64,000 nt of DNA from Rheum nobile (taxonomy: Eukaryota > Streptophyta > Magnoliopsida > Caryophyllales > Polygonaceae). The notes under the pieces were generated by a model. The model was not told the origin of the DNA. It saw nothing but the letters and a program-made list of their open reading frames with translations, and searched no databases. The stretch's first letter is position 1. Each line of letters starts with the position of its first letter. This document shows, in pieces, positions 35,371-48,351 of this stretch. Position numbers and translations under genes: made by a program. The stretch spans positions 1,860,001 through 1,924,000 of the forward strand of contig WOAB01000317.1 of the NCBI GenBank assembly GCA_027886185.1, written 5' to 3'.

Positions 35371-35770
35371 TGAATTCCTTCTCGGAAATCTCAGCGATCT
35401 CTCAGTTAAAACGCCATATCTTTTTATTTACAACTCCGAAAATTCTCCAATTTTGAGGGACGAAATTAGATTTCCAGATCTATCTCTGGGAGTTGGAATA
35501 ACCTAATTCCGAGTCTAGACGAAAGAGAACGAGCCAGTTGAAGTCACGCTAGATTTCTGGAAAGTTGCTGTCAATTCCTTCCCGAAAATCTCAGCGACCT
35601 CTCAGTTAAAATGCCATATCTTTTGATTTACAACTCAGAAAATTCTCCAACTTTGAGGGACGAAATTAGACTTCCAGATCTAACTCTAGGAGTTGGAATC
35701 ACCCAATTCCGAGTCCAGACGAAAGAGAATGAGCAAGTTGAAGTCACGCTGAATTTCTGGAAAGTTACTA
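35371..35770. repeat. tandem duplication, 200 bp unit
   Basis: Two adjacent 200-bp units (35371-35570 and 35571-35770) share most positions, including GAGGGACGAAATTAGA and GTTGAAGTCACGCT. A third unit starts and breaks off after TCAATTCTTG. No frame is conserved through the unit; function unknown. Confidence 0.8.
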
Positions 35771-35929
35771 TCAATTCTTGCAGAAGTTGAAGTGCAATTC
35801 GACAGGGCACTCCGTGGTATCTGGGTTGAAACATTCAACATCAAAGGAGAATCATGAATGTAAGTTCTTACTACTCTGAAGAATGTGTTATTGTGTTTAA
35901 TTGACAGCTTGTTCTATGAAGTTTCAGTT

Positions 35930-36860
35930 TTGGTGTTTTGGGGTATTGTTTGTAATTAATATTCAAATTGTTTAATGTGATATTCATACAAATGCTTTTG
36001 ATATTCATATTGGATGTAGGTCTCATGCATTGAATATTTGATATTTATGATGTGATATTCACCTAAACTTTGAATAATTATCATGTGCGAATTAAATTCT
36101 GAATATTGACACTGTTTTTATGAATACCGACTACTTACTTGTATGACTATGTGTACAAAATACGTGAATATCATCACATATGGAATGAATATCGCTATTA
36201 TAGTATTCAAATTGCTTGTTGATGGTGTTGTTTGTACTGTTTGCAATTGATATTCAAATTGTTTGATGTGATATTCACTATAATGTTGTTCATATTCAGG
36301 AGGTTTTATGCGTTGAATAATTGATATTCAAATTTTATGATGTGATATTCAATATAATGTTGTTGATATTCATTATAATAATATTGTTGATATTCATTAT
36401 AATAATGTTCATATTCAGGTTGATCGAACGACTGTACGACCCAAAATTGATGCGACAATATCATTGGTAAACCTTACCGCCATGAATCAAAGCTTCGAAT
36501 ATATTGGATGGTGATATTCGTGTAGTTAGTTGATGACATTCATGTACTTGAGTGACTATATTAATGTAATTGGGTGGTGGGCGATATTCACAAAATGAGT
36601 AGTGATATTCATAAATTGAGTGGTGATATTCGTGTAAGTAAATTTGATATTCATGTGATTAATTGAGATATTTATGTAACTTAGTGTGATATTCATATTA
36701 TTAAGTGGTGAAATTCATGATTTAAGTGATGATATTCACATTTTTAAGATATTAAATCTTCACTTATTAAATAGAAATCGATATTCAAACAAACATAAAC
36801 GATATTCATTAACAAATGATTGATATTCGTGAACATATTAACGATATTCACGAACGTTTA
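35930..36860. repeat. ATATTCA-rich array
   Basis: The word ATATTCA, mostly within TGATATTCA, occurs more than 20 times in about 930 bp, with a few copies inverted (TGAATAT). Spacing is irregular, about 15-40 bp, so it is not a simple satellite. The pattern resembles subterminal transposase-binding repeats of CACTA-type elements, but no termini were identified. Confidence 0.8.
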
Positions 36861-37123
36861 GAAATGTTCTTCCTATTTAAATTTTTAATATTTGAATGGG
36901 AGCAAAATCGATTAGGAAAGAGAATATTGTATTATTTTCTCTCTACTGTAACAACCAAAATTAATTATTTCTTATTAATAATATCCTTATTAGGTTAGAT
37001 TTGGTGGTTAGGGCTCTACCATATATCTCCTATAACCCATTAATCCAACCATCCATCAACATCAATCCGACGCTCCAGATTAGTACTTCCGTTTTACCAC
37101 AATTTCCGTTTTACTGGAGCGTG

Positions 37124-37159
<36 letters not shown>
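36861..37159. other. spacer ending in a (CT)n microsatellite
   Basis: A CT/TC run of about 19 units occupies 37124-37161 and passes directly into a TA run. No gene. Confidence 0.6.
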
Positions 37160-37181
<22 letters not shown>

Positions 37182-39032
37182 AAAACAAATGAATTTAGAG
37201 TCACCATATTGATTTCGGCCCCATAAATCTTATGTGTCAATTTGTGATTAATTCACATTTTTTATTAACATTTCTATTCAATTTAAATCATAATATCTAA
37301 TCATAACTAATCTCAAATATTTAAAATTTTAAATCACAATATCTAATCACAACTAACTTCAAATATATAAAAACTATATACAATTTTTTATAAATTTTGA
37401 TTTCTACAAATTACATATATAATAAGCTTATAATATATGTCAAAATAATATATGATAAATTTCCTATTAAACTTATATATAAAATACATCTTATATTTGT
37501 CATGTAATTAGTAATTTTTTCATGAGTTTGCATATATAATTTGACATATATAAATTTATGGGCTAAAATCATACAATATATACAATTTTCAACTCATAGT
37601 ATATGTGCTTTTAAAATTCAGCCTACTATATTATATTATTAAACATATATATTTCATGGTCCATCTATATATATATATATTAAAGCTTTTAAATGCTTAT
37701 CAACTATAATTTTGCTATTTGTTACCAGAATTAATTTGTAGTTTATAATGTGGGTTGTTAGCAGATTCTTCTCAAAACTAGATTAAAGGTTTTTTTTTCA
37801 AAACTCTTAACAACCTATCTTAATTGTTTTTTTAATTTTTTGTGCTTTTTATTAAAAATCTGTAAATGCTACTATTTATTGAATAAATTATTAATTTAAA
37901 ATTCTTAACAAACTGTCTGAATTTTTTTATCACAATTTTATATAAATATTTTATTAGATTTGGTAGTTTCATTTGTGATATTTATATTAAGAAACAGACT
38001 TCGTGGGTTCAATTAGATAAATCAATGTTGTTATAATTGAAATAAATGTTTGATTAAATAAATAAAGTTGTTAGGACTAGACTATTTAGATTTAGATTTT
38101 TTATTATGCCGTATTTGAATTTTTAGAACAGATTTTAGATTTCATAATTATATTTTGTTTTCCTTAACCCTAACTTAAAACAAAATATTAAATATATATT
38201 TCCAATTGATTGCTACCATTCCCATATCATAACAAATCTTATTTTTCTTTTACATTTTTTATTTTGAAATAATAATATCTTTTTATATTTTTCAATTTAC
38301 GTATATGTATTTAAATATTAATAAGCCAATTTTAATGGAAGATTTTGATAATTATATTTAGAAATAACTTTTATACTAGAGGTATTAATTATTAATTTTT
38401 TATTTTGTTTATTTAAATTAATGTTAAATTATTTTTAATTTTTTTTGGATTGTTTTGATCACATCCTTATCATAATTGATTGTATATATTTTGATACAAT
38501 TATGTAAAATGTTAACAAAAAATACTTTTACTTTCACAAAATATTTATTGATGAGCCATTATTTAATTTTTTAACAAGTTTATGTGAATTACATTGCTTT
38601 TAACTCATTTTTTAAGTTGTCAATCAATTTTTTATGTTTTATTTAAGAACTATATATTTCTAAAATTTCAAACGTCATGTGCTTCAATTTTAAGAAATAT
38701 TTCTTAAAAGTAATAATAATACAAAATACTTTTAAAAAACCGAAGATATCAGATTTGTGTTTCAATTTTATTTACTTACGGCATGTGCTTCAATTTTAAG
38801 AACTATTTATAAACTTCAATTCATTTTTAAGTTATCAATTTGTGGTTAATTATTTTTTTAATTTTATGTTTTTAAAATTAAATAATTTTATACCCAAAAT
38901 CTCACCCAATCTCCATGAATAAATAGATAAAAAAACTATCTTATTTTTATAACAATATCCTTTAACAATCTATTTGCGTAAGTTACTTTTTTTCGTAAAA
39001 CAACTTATTGAGAATTCATTCAAAAGATTATT

Positions 39033-39068
<36 letters not shown>

Positions 39069-39710
39069 GACTTCGGTAATTTATTGTCCAAAAGATTTGT
39101 AAATGTGACATTTTTTTATATAGCCTAAGGGAGTAAGGATAGATGATAAGGATTCATATTTAAAAATTAAAATTATAAATTTTGTTAAATATATATGTAA
39201 AAGAATTTCAAATAAAAATCCTATAGAATTTGTCTCAAGTTGGATTGTTATCAAAACAACTGTATCTTTATATCAAAAGAGTTGAATTATTTGTTTAACT
39301 AACTCAGATTTGTTAGTTATGAGAATCTAATTTGATAACGAGTTCATAATCATTAAACTACAAAAATAATTATGCATCTCTCCTTTTAAATAGAATTTGT
39401 ATACATCACTCCTTGTGTTGTTATAAGTGGGTAACGACACTCTATTTTATATAATTATTTAATAAAGTATATTAAAATATATAATATAAATGAAATAGTG
39501 GGGTTCGTTGAGCTCGAATTCACGTTGTGGTTGGGTTCGAGTCGAGTTCAGGTCTTTCTGATTCAGGTCCTTCTTGACCCAATGAATTTCAGATCGGGTC
39601 TCAATCCAAAATATTCTAATCGGATTTTCAGGTCGGTCAATTTAAGACATGTCTAATGTTTATTATAAATTTAATAAAAAATAATAATCCAAGCACGGGC
39701 AATGAACTAG
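37160..39710 (+). mobile_element. probable Helitron remnant(s)
   Basis: Helitron-type 5' ends TCTATATATATATATATATA (37160) and TCTATATATATATATATTAA (37664) precede a degenerate 3' end AAGCACGGGCAATGAACTAG ending at 39710 and followed by T. The left arm of the terminal hairpin is decayed. A TA microsatellite lies at about 39035-39066. No coding sequence is present; which 5' end belongs to this 3' end is not known. Confidence 0.45.
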
Positions 39711-40280
39711 TAACTTCTTAAATGTAACCATTAGTAAATCACACAATGACTTCTTCGGAGCATGAAATATGTTTCATATGATCTATAAATATATAAAGTA
39801 GACTAAGGGTGTAATTAATGTCCAATAAATATAAAAAATTATTTCATATTTTTTTGTTAATCTTTCATTACAAACTATATCTTCTAATATAACTCAATGA
39901 TTAAAGACACTCTCATAATACAAGAGGTCTAGGGTTCAACCCCCCTTCTTAACAACTTTGTTTTACTATTTTATCTTTCATTTTTTTTATTAATTAGTTA
40001 CTCATATCTTTATATCTTTCTATTTATCTATCTATCTTCTACACATAAAATAGAGTCTTTGTCCGATTAACGACTCATTAATTTAGCATCTAAATAAATA
40101 ATTTTTCAATTACAATTCATTTGTTAAATCTTTCAAATTCTAATGTACACGATCAATCAAAAAACTTAGCGTATAAAAGTTATTGTCCAATTAAAAACTC
40201 ATTATTTAGTCTTCAAATTATACAATTTCTCAATTACAATCCATTTGTTAAATCTTTCAAATTCTAATGTACACAATCAA
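39711..40280. other. AT-rich DNA with Helitron-like 5' ends
   Basis: TCTATAAATATATAAAGTAG at 39783 and TCTATCTATCTTCTACACAT near 40027 look like further Helitron starts. A 60-bp stretch with ACAATTCATTTGTTAAATCT recurs at 40110 and 40226. Confidence 0.4.
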
Positions 40281-43200
40281 TCTATATCTATCTATAAACA
40301 TATAAAGAAGACTTTTTGAACAATCAATGCTCATTTTTTTAACCTTCAATCTTAATTGCCTTTCACCTTTTACCTTCCATCAATTTTGACACTTAAAACT
40401 GTTTCCATCTAATCTCAAACGGTTGTATGCTTGATTGTTTGACCTTTAATCCAATTATATTTTGTTTAAACTCAATTTTGATTACCAATTAATACTCAAA
40501 TTACGTTACTATTTTTTTACATTACTTATTTTGCCGGTCATATTTTAATTTCAACCACAATACCTACCCATTCATATTCCAAAACTATTCTAAATCAACC
40601 GTCTATTAATATTCTGAACATAACACTTATCTATATAATTGGTATTGCATAGGAGGGGATAAAACACAAGCATCAAACATGGCAATCACAATCAACTTTC
40701 TATTACTATTATCATCATCAGTTAATATCCAAGTGAAATTACAATCCCATTTGACATTGACTTCGTGCAAAAGATTACCACAATATGAGGTATTTTAATT
40801 TTAGTGTCCTCAATCTCTTTATCTATACTTTTTGTTATATTTTTCTTACATTATTATACGCATTGCTATGCAAAAAGAACTATGCTTATATTCTTTTATT
40901 TGCTTTTAACAAAAAAAACTTTTATTTGCTTTATAAGTATATTTAAGACTTGCATTTTAAAATATTGCTTTTGATTGATATAATACATTTTAACTTACAA
41001 TATCACAATATAAAATAGTAAAATTGAATACAAAGTAATTTTAAAAAAATAATCCATTGTTTTTTTTGTTCATCTTTATTCCCATTTTTGCCAAAAGATC
41101 ATTGATCATTTTAACATTGGAAATTTTCATTCTCCCTTTTTCTTAGGAAAATCTAAAAATCAATTCTTTTATGATATTATGAACATATGAAAAATTGCCC
41201 GAATTCTATGGAAGTATCATCGAAGTCCTTATTATATTGATATAAATAATTATAAGGCCAATCAGACTCCAAATACCTCAATTTTCTTATTCATAAAAGT
41301 TGATAATTACTATAATGTAAAAGAAAAAACAATACCATAAATGTAAAAACCTAATAAGAAAGTTATTAATTCTTTAACAAAACTAACAAACACATTGAGA
41401 GTAGGTACACAATAACATTATAGAATTATCGGATGTTTTATAATTATTTTGATTTCATCGAATATAAAAATAACATTAACATGTCAACCTATTAATAAAA
41501 TTAAAAAATCTAACGTACATTAAATTATGGAAAAATAACTGAAAAACATTGAATTAGCATATATATGCTACTTAATTGTGCAAACATGTAACTAATAAAT
41601 ACTTTGGTATATATAGTGCATAATAATATGTTTAATTATGTTAATATTCGAATAAATAAAAATGATATCATGAATGTATGATTATTGAATTCACGCCATG
41701 TTAAAACCTCTAATTTTGACAATAAGATGGAAATGATTTACTCAAAATGATTTAGAAATACTAAATGTAGAATAAAATGGGTACAAACTTCTTTTATTAT
41801 AACACTGGATTGCAATTTCAATACTGAAGTATATTAAAGTATTCTACTCTTTATAGTACAAAACATAGTAAAGTTTTACGTAAGAGTAATAAAATGATTT
41901 TTAGCTCATATACTTTTATTAATGTTTCATTAGAAAAAGATCATTAAATATAAAATATAAAATTAGTAAACATAAACCAAAAAGAAAATACAATTAAAAA
42001 TTGAAATAAAATACCAGATTACTATTAATTATTTTCATTTTTTTAACATAAAAATAACATTGCAGAAGAAATGTCAAATAAGATCATGTTATTTTCTTTT
42101 ATATTATCATTTACTTTGATAATTTGACCACATGTATGTGTTAAGACTTAAGACATATACTGATATACATATGGAATAAATTCATTTTTCAAAAAAATAA
42201 TTAAATTCTATTTTTATTTATAGATATACCATTTTCTATTAATAATGTTAGGTTGTATAAAAATATAGATATAAAATCTATGTTTTTTTTTACTTTTATC
42301 CTATTTATAATCAATAGCTTTTTAAAAGATTTAGAATCAATAGTTAAAGTGGCTATTTACGATATATAATATTACATGCTCAAACTTTTTATGATGTATA
42401 TGTTGCTTCAATTAATATTTTTACCTTTTGACAAATTTATAAATTTTTAAGATTACTTTATTTAAAGTTTAGTTATTTAGTTGAAATGAAAATTAGGTAC
42501 ACCGATGTAAAAAGTTATTTTGTATTAAAAATATTTAGGTACTCATTTTCTTAATTTCTATAATTTGAATGTAAGTGACCATGCGTGTTTAACCACTTTG
42601 TCCGACATATTTTGTCCATCCACATCATTTATGTATTGAGTTTCTTTGTCAATAAGGAAAAAATGCAAAAATAATAACAAATATGAATATAAAAAGAGAT
42701 TTAATAGCCCAACATTCAATTCAAACAAAAAAGTCATGATAAAAAACTAATAAAGACATAAGAAGTTTATAAGATTACAATGGAATAAGTTTAAAACTTA
42801 TGGAGAAGTTACATCGGTCAATTATCTAAATTGCAAAATTAATGTCCACGCTTATGTATAAGTTAACCCGGATTTAGTGATTTATATGTTTTGCAGGATC
42901 ATGTTATATAATGTTCGAAAGTGCAAACTTACTATTTATGTTGCATTGTGAATTGTGATCATTTGTAGAATCAAAAATAAAATTATTATGAACGTAAATA
43001 ATGATATAGTGTCCAATATCAATTGTTAATTAGTGTAGCTCCTAAAGACTCATTTTACTTTCATTATAAGGACTCAAGGAACTCTATTACACCAAAAAAT
43101 GGAAATAAAAACAAATTATAATTTTTAATATTGTCAAAATATACACGAGATAATTGCTAATAATTATTTATGACGACGTCTTTAAAAAAAATCTCTATAC

Positions 43201-43519
43201 TTCCATCTCAACATCCTTGAAGCTATAAAACTTTGTATTACTTTTAAAGGAAAAAAGAATGTTAGATATAAATCTCTATTTTAGTTTTTTCATATTAAAT
43301 TCATATGTATAAAAAACAAACATTCTTTAATATAGAACTTGAAAATTCAACGTTCTTTTCCTTATCTATTTTGAATATTTTTAATTTCGAAGATTGTTTC
43401 TATGCTACATTAACATTAATAATTCTTAAATTAATGTTAAAATTTTAAAATTTTTTTTTAATAAATTTCATCAATATAAAAAAGTTGATCCCGTGTTTAG
43501 CACGGACATGAATATCTAG
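40281..43519 (+). mobile_element. candidate 3.2 kb non-autonomous Helitron
   Basis: The 5' candidate is TCTATATCTATCTATAAACA at 40281. The 3' end is a clear hairpin CCGTG-TTTAG-CACGG (43491-43505), then CTAG (43516-43519) followed by T. The interior is AT-rich with no RepHel coding. The pairing of these two ends is a guess; the 3' end itself is firm. Confidence 0.55.
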
Positions 43520-45080
43520 TCATATCAAAACCAACACTTATATCAAGTTTGGGAAGGGAGACATAATGGCGTTCAATAGAGCTTTGTTATTTTTCCGCAT
43601 TTAATAAACCTCTTTTTTTGTACATGTATATAATAAACCTTGTTGTAATTGTGATATTTTAAGATCACATAGATCATAGACAGTGGCGGAACCAAAACTT
43701 TTTAAAAGAGGGGGCCTAAAGAGGAGAACTGGAGACAGCGACAGCGAGCGAAGAAGACAACACTGTAGGTCGATCGGATTAACTTTTAATTGGATTTTTT
43801 TGAGTTTTTTTTTAAATATAAATCAAAACGACGTCGTAAAAAAAAAGTTTTTAAAAAATCTGGAATAAAAGGGGAGTCCGGTGCCCCCCTACCCCCCCCC
43901 CTGCAAAAATAATAACAAATATGAATATAAAAAGAGATTTAATAGCCCAACATTCAATTCAAACAAAAAAGTCATGATAAAAAACTAATAAAGACATAAG
44001 AAGTTTATAAGATTACAATGGAATAAGTTTAAAACTTATGGAGAAGTTACATCGGTCAATTATCTAAAATGCAAAATTAATGTCCACGCTTATGTATAAG
44101 TTAACCCGGATTTAGTGATTTATATGTTTTGCAGGATCATGTTATATAATGTTCGAAAGTGCAAACTTACTATTTATGTTGCATTGTGAATTGTGATCAT
44201 TTGTAGAATCAAAAATAAAATTATTATGAACGTAAATAATGATATAGTGTCCAATATCAATTGTTAATTAGTGTAGCTCCTAAAGACTCATTTTACTTTC
44301 ATTATAAGGACTCAAGGAACTCTATTACACCAAAAAATGGAAATAAAAACAAATTATAATTTTTAATATTGTCAAAATATATACGAGATAATTGCTAATA
44401 ATTATTTATGACGACGTCTTTAAAAAAATCTCTATACTTCCATCTCAACATCCTTGAAGCTATAAAACTTTGTATTACTTTTAAAGGAAAAAAGAATGTT
44501 AGATATAAATCTCTATTTTAGTTTTTTCATATTAAATTCATATGTATAAAAAACAAACATTCTTTAATATAGAACTTGAAAATTCAACGTTCTTTTCCTT
44601 ATCTATTTTGAATATTTTTAATTTCGAAGATTGTTTCTATGCTACATTAACATTAATAATTCTTAAATTAATGTTAAAATTTTAAAATATTTTTTTAAAA
44701 ATAAATTTCATCAATATAAAAAAGTCAATCCCGTGCTTAGCACGGGCATGAATATCTAGTCATATCAAAACCAGCACTTATATCAAGTTCGGGAAGGGAG
44801 ACATAATGGCGTTCAATAGAGCTTTGTTATTTTTCCGCATTTAATAAACCTCTTTTTTTGTACACGTATATAATAAACCTTGTTGTAATTGTGATATTTT
44901 AAGATCACATAGATCATAGACAGTGGCGGAACCAGAACATTTTAAAAGAGGGGGCCTAAAGAGGAGAACTGGAGACAGCGAGCGAATAAGACAACACTGT
45001 AGGTCGATCGGCTTAACTTTTAATTGGATTTTTTTGAGTTTTTTTTTTTTTAAAAATATAAATCAAAACGACGTCATAAA
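42664..45080. repeat. 1.24 kb tandem duplication including a Helitron tail
   Basis: The segment 42664-43840 recurs at 43902-45080 with an offset of 1238-1240 bp and very few changes. Each copy holds the last 850 bp and the 3' end of the Helitron (CTAG at 43516 and 44756) plus downstream flank and the left part of a hAT-like MITE. The junction is a C-rich run at 43886-43901. Confidence 0.9.
43681..43901. mobile_element. hAT-type MITE, first copy, right end lost
   Basis: It starts CAGTGGCGGAACCAAAA after ATCATAGA. It runs into GTGCCCCCCTACCCC at the duplication junction, with no right inverted repeat. The short frame over it (MAEPKLFKRGGLK) is not a gene. Confidence 0.6.
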
Positions 45081-45119
45081 ATAAAATAAAATAATAAATA
45101 AATAACAGTTCCGCCTCTG
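44921..45119. mobile_element. hAT-type MITE, 199 bp, complete
   Basis: Inverted ends CAGTGGCGGAACCAG and TTCCGCCTCTG are flanked by a perfect eight-base duplication ATCATAGA (44913-44920 and 45120-45127), which is diagnostic for the hAT superfamily. Confidence 0.85.
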
Positions 45120-45309
45120 ATCATAGATGTCTATGTCTATAAAAAAAACCGTTGTTAAACGCACCTATAAAAGTCATACTCAGACTCTAGTACTAATTTA
45201 AATTAAGGTAGCTCGTATTACAAAAATTCACAATCAAGATATTGTATTCCGACAATAATTGCAAGATTACTATTAGTAATTTAATATCCTCGAAAAGAAA
45301 ACAAATACT

Positions 45310-45580
45310 AATCCTCCCTCCGTTTTAAAAAGGAGTGTCATTTTTTATTAAAATATATATAATCATTTAACTAAAATTTTAATTAATAATTTATAGTAAA
45401 TTATGAGATTTATTATTAAAAATTGTACTACATATATATTATTTATTTATGTAAATTCTATTTATTGTTACGATTTTTGAATTGAGTAGTCAATAATATT
45501 TTTTAATGATAATAAAATAATATATATTATTAAACAAAGAGTATTTCGACCGGAAAAAAGTTAAAGAGTACGGAGTATAA
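45310..45580. mobile_element. Stowaway-type MITE
   Basis: CTCCCTCCGTTTTAAAAAGG on the left and AAAGAGTACGGAGTA on the right form the usual inverted ends. The interior is AT-rich. Confidence 0.6.
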
Positions 45581-45649
45581 AGAATCAGTGTCATGTGAGA
45601 AAGATTAATATGGTACAAAATAATCTACTATTAGTCCAGCCTTGAATTC

Positions 45650-47640
45650 ATCAATGAGTTCAATTATTGGGAGTGCATGAAAATTCAATTGAAAAGTGCA
45701 TACGAATTAGAAAATTGGTACATGTAAATTCTACTAGGAGTGTGATCGAGGCTAAAGTCGTATCGCCTAATCAAAATAATCCTTAACAACCTAAACTGGT
45801 AGAATAGACAAGCAAGGGTCGAATCCCACATGGATGAGTTATCTTTCCTAATGCGAATTAGTGTGTCAAAGTAACAATGGGGGTTTCGATTGATTGTTGT
45901 GGAACAAGTAAACAAAGCAAAGTAAACAAAACAAAAGGTTGAAATCAATTGGGAAAACACTTAGCCAAACAAATATTCACCATTCATTTGATTGGTTGAT
46001 CCTATATTATCTCTAATTCCTTCCTATGAATGTTCCTATTCATTTTCTTAAGTTATAAACAGGACAAATAGACCCTGAGAATACTAACTATTAAATAACC
46101 ATGAAAACCTCACAATTCAATTTAACAGCAGTAATGAGCACAGGAATTTAGATAGATACATGCAAGAGTAGCAAACAGTCATACTATTGCATGCAATTAA
46201 TTCTCTCTACAATAAACTAGTCCCAAACAGTTCTTAGAGTATTGCAGTTGCTACTCATGAATTAGGTAACTCAAACAGTAATTACCAAACCCTAGCAATA
46301 GACAATTACCAATAACAACTAGTTGCGTCCAACAAGCGAAATCAATAAGAATCAAAGAGATGAAGCACAAGAGAATCAATACATTCAAATGAAAAGAAAT
46401 AAAATTATAATCTCACAACCGTATATCAATTGAAGGCTTCAATCGTCGGACTAAGCAAAAGTGCTTAGTTCCTCATAGTCTTCGAAGGAAAAACAATGCT
46501 GAATGGAAAAACGGAATAATGAACGATGCTAGGGAAAATTAGGTTAAATAACCTAACCCTAAGACCTAAAATAAAAGATAACGAAAACAATCCTAAAAGG
46601 AAACTAATATAAAGTACAAAATAAGAAAATAAAATAAAATCGAAAAAAGTAAAAATAAAGAACTTCGGACGAACGACACGCTCCTCGCTAAGCCACATTT
46701 CCGCGATCGCGGATGGAATTCCGCGGTCGCAAAAAATGCGAAATTCTGGCCTTCACTCTCGACTTCTCCGCTTCGCTGCTGGGTATTTCCGCGATCGCGG
46801 ATGGAATTTCGCGATCGCGGAAAATGCAATTTTCTGCCTCTTGTTCTCGACTTAACCGCGGGCAGCTTCCGCGGGCAACCGCGGTCGCGGATCCTCCTTT
46901 CTCAGCTTCGTGTGGCTTCTTTCTTCGATCTTCCTTGGTCTCCTCAAGTGGTCTTCTCCTTGTCTTCTTGATATCTTCGTTTAAGCTTTTCCAAACCACC
47001 ATATCCACACTTCTAATCCATTCTCCATAGTTGTGCTCTAAATCCATACAAATAGCACCCAAAACACCGATAACAATTCCTAGATAAGTACTACAAAGTA
47101 TAGCTGATTAGAGTGTGCATGTGAATTCAACCGGAAGTGCATGTAAATTCTATTGAAGTGCATGCCTTTGAGTGTACTTATATGTCTTTTGACTTTTGAG
47201 TGCATGTGAAATCAAGTGCATGCTTTATGTGTTGTGAGTGCATGCGAGTTCAACTAAGAGTGCATGTAAATTCTACCAAAATGCATGCCTTTGAGTGTAC
47301 TTATATGTCTTTTGACTTTTGAGTGCATGTGAAATTAAGTGCATGCTTTATGTGTTGTGAGTGCATGCAAGTTCAACTGAGAGTGCATGTAAATTCAACT
47401 GAGAGTGCATGCGAGTTATACATGCACAAAAATGTTAAATTCACATGCACAATAATTCGCATTCACATTTAAGTCAACAATTTGCACTCCAATCCAAAAA
47501 AATACATGCACAAAATGTTGAATTTGCATGCACAGAAGTGTTGCATTCGCTTGTACTTTTCAAGTCATCGGCTTGTACTTTTAGGCCTCCGGCTTGCACT
47601 TTGTCAGTAATGTTTAAAAAACAAAGGCATGCATAAAAGG
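45650..47640. repeat. GTGCATG-rich array, interrupted by a solo LTR
   Basis: GTGCATG or its complement CATGCAC occurs many times at 45660-45740 and 47110-47640, often in GAGTGCATGTAAATTC. Two longer units of about 125 bp are repeated in tandem from 47130 to 47400. Copies become inverted from about 47420 (ACATGCACAA). The intervening 45743-47110 is an inserted LTR. No coding function is visible. Confidence 0.75.
45743..47110. mobile_element. solo LTR, Ogre/TAT-like, 1.37 kb
   Basis: The block is bounded by GAGTG at 45738-45742 and 47111-47115, a five-base target duplication. It begins TGATCGAGGC and ends GCTGATTA. The word AAGGGTCGAATCCCACA near 45806 is of a type common in plant Ogre/TAT-clade LTRs. 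Open frames at 46460-47060 on both strands are not conserved coding. Palindromic TTCCGCGATCGCGGATGGAA occurs twice (46699 and 46788, the latter slightly altered). Confidence 0.55.
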
Positions 47641-48060
47641 ACGAAAAGGCCTCTGTGTTACACTTTTTTTTGAGTTTTTAATCTGATCTAACGACTATGA
47701 ACTATTTTTATTTTATATTATAAGGGTCTTTCTCATCAGAATCGCACCCGAGTATAAATATAGTAGATGGGGTACTAGATAAAAAGATGGTCAAAGAGTA
47801 GATTTGGTTGACCAGCGAAAAAACTTAAATGAAAAGGGCTGTCAAAGGGACTCCCTTCCCTAGGCGCAATGAAGAGCAATCCCCACAAATTTCAGAGTTG
47901 GCAATGTCAGTTTTTGCTACACACCATAATTACATTTAATCATGGTGGATTAGTTTAACAATTAAGTTGGCAATCATAGCCTTCATACTCACTTGTTTAT
48001 TTCAAAGCAGCAGTGGCGGTGGTTAATCATCAACTATCTCTGTTCTCCACGCAGGCGTGG
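47641..48060. other. upstream region of the bHLH gene
   Basis: No gene seen. A TATA-like TATATTATATAAACAC at 48062 suits a start of transcription near 48095. Confidence 0.45.
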
Positions 48061-48351
48061 CTATATTATATAAACACCATTTTCGTGATTAATCGCCTTT
48101 TTCACTTTCTTCCATCTCCATGAAAATTTCTATCTTTCTCCCCTGTTTGCGTAGCAATTTCTTCGGAACTATTACTTTCACTCTTCGCGCTATTCTTTTT
48201 GCTTTCGAAATTGGCAGTACAAACTGGTACAGTAACAGCGCCGAACTATAAACGGGGGTGCTCACTTGGTGGGGAGTTAGTGGAATTGAAAACAAAAAGA
48301 CACAATTCAATCAAAAGTCTTTTGTTTCAGGGAGAGAAAGTTAAAGCTCCA

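Noticed and set aside
35142..35456. Plus-strand ORF of 104 codons
   Set aside because: It is generated by the tandem 77-bp repeat, whose length does not keep the frame, and the product is Ser/Thr low complexity.
46465..47062. Several overlapping ORFs on both strands
   Set aside because: They lie in the solo LTR, overlap each other in all directions and show no family features.
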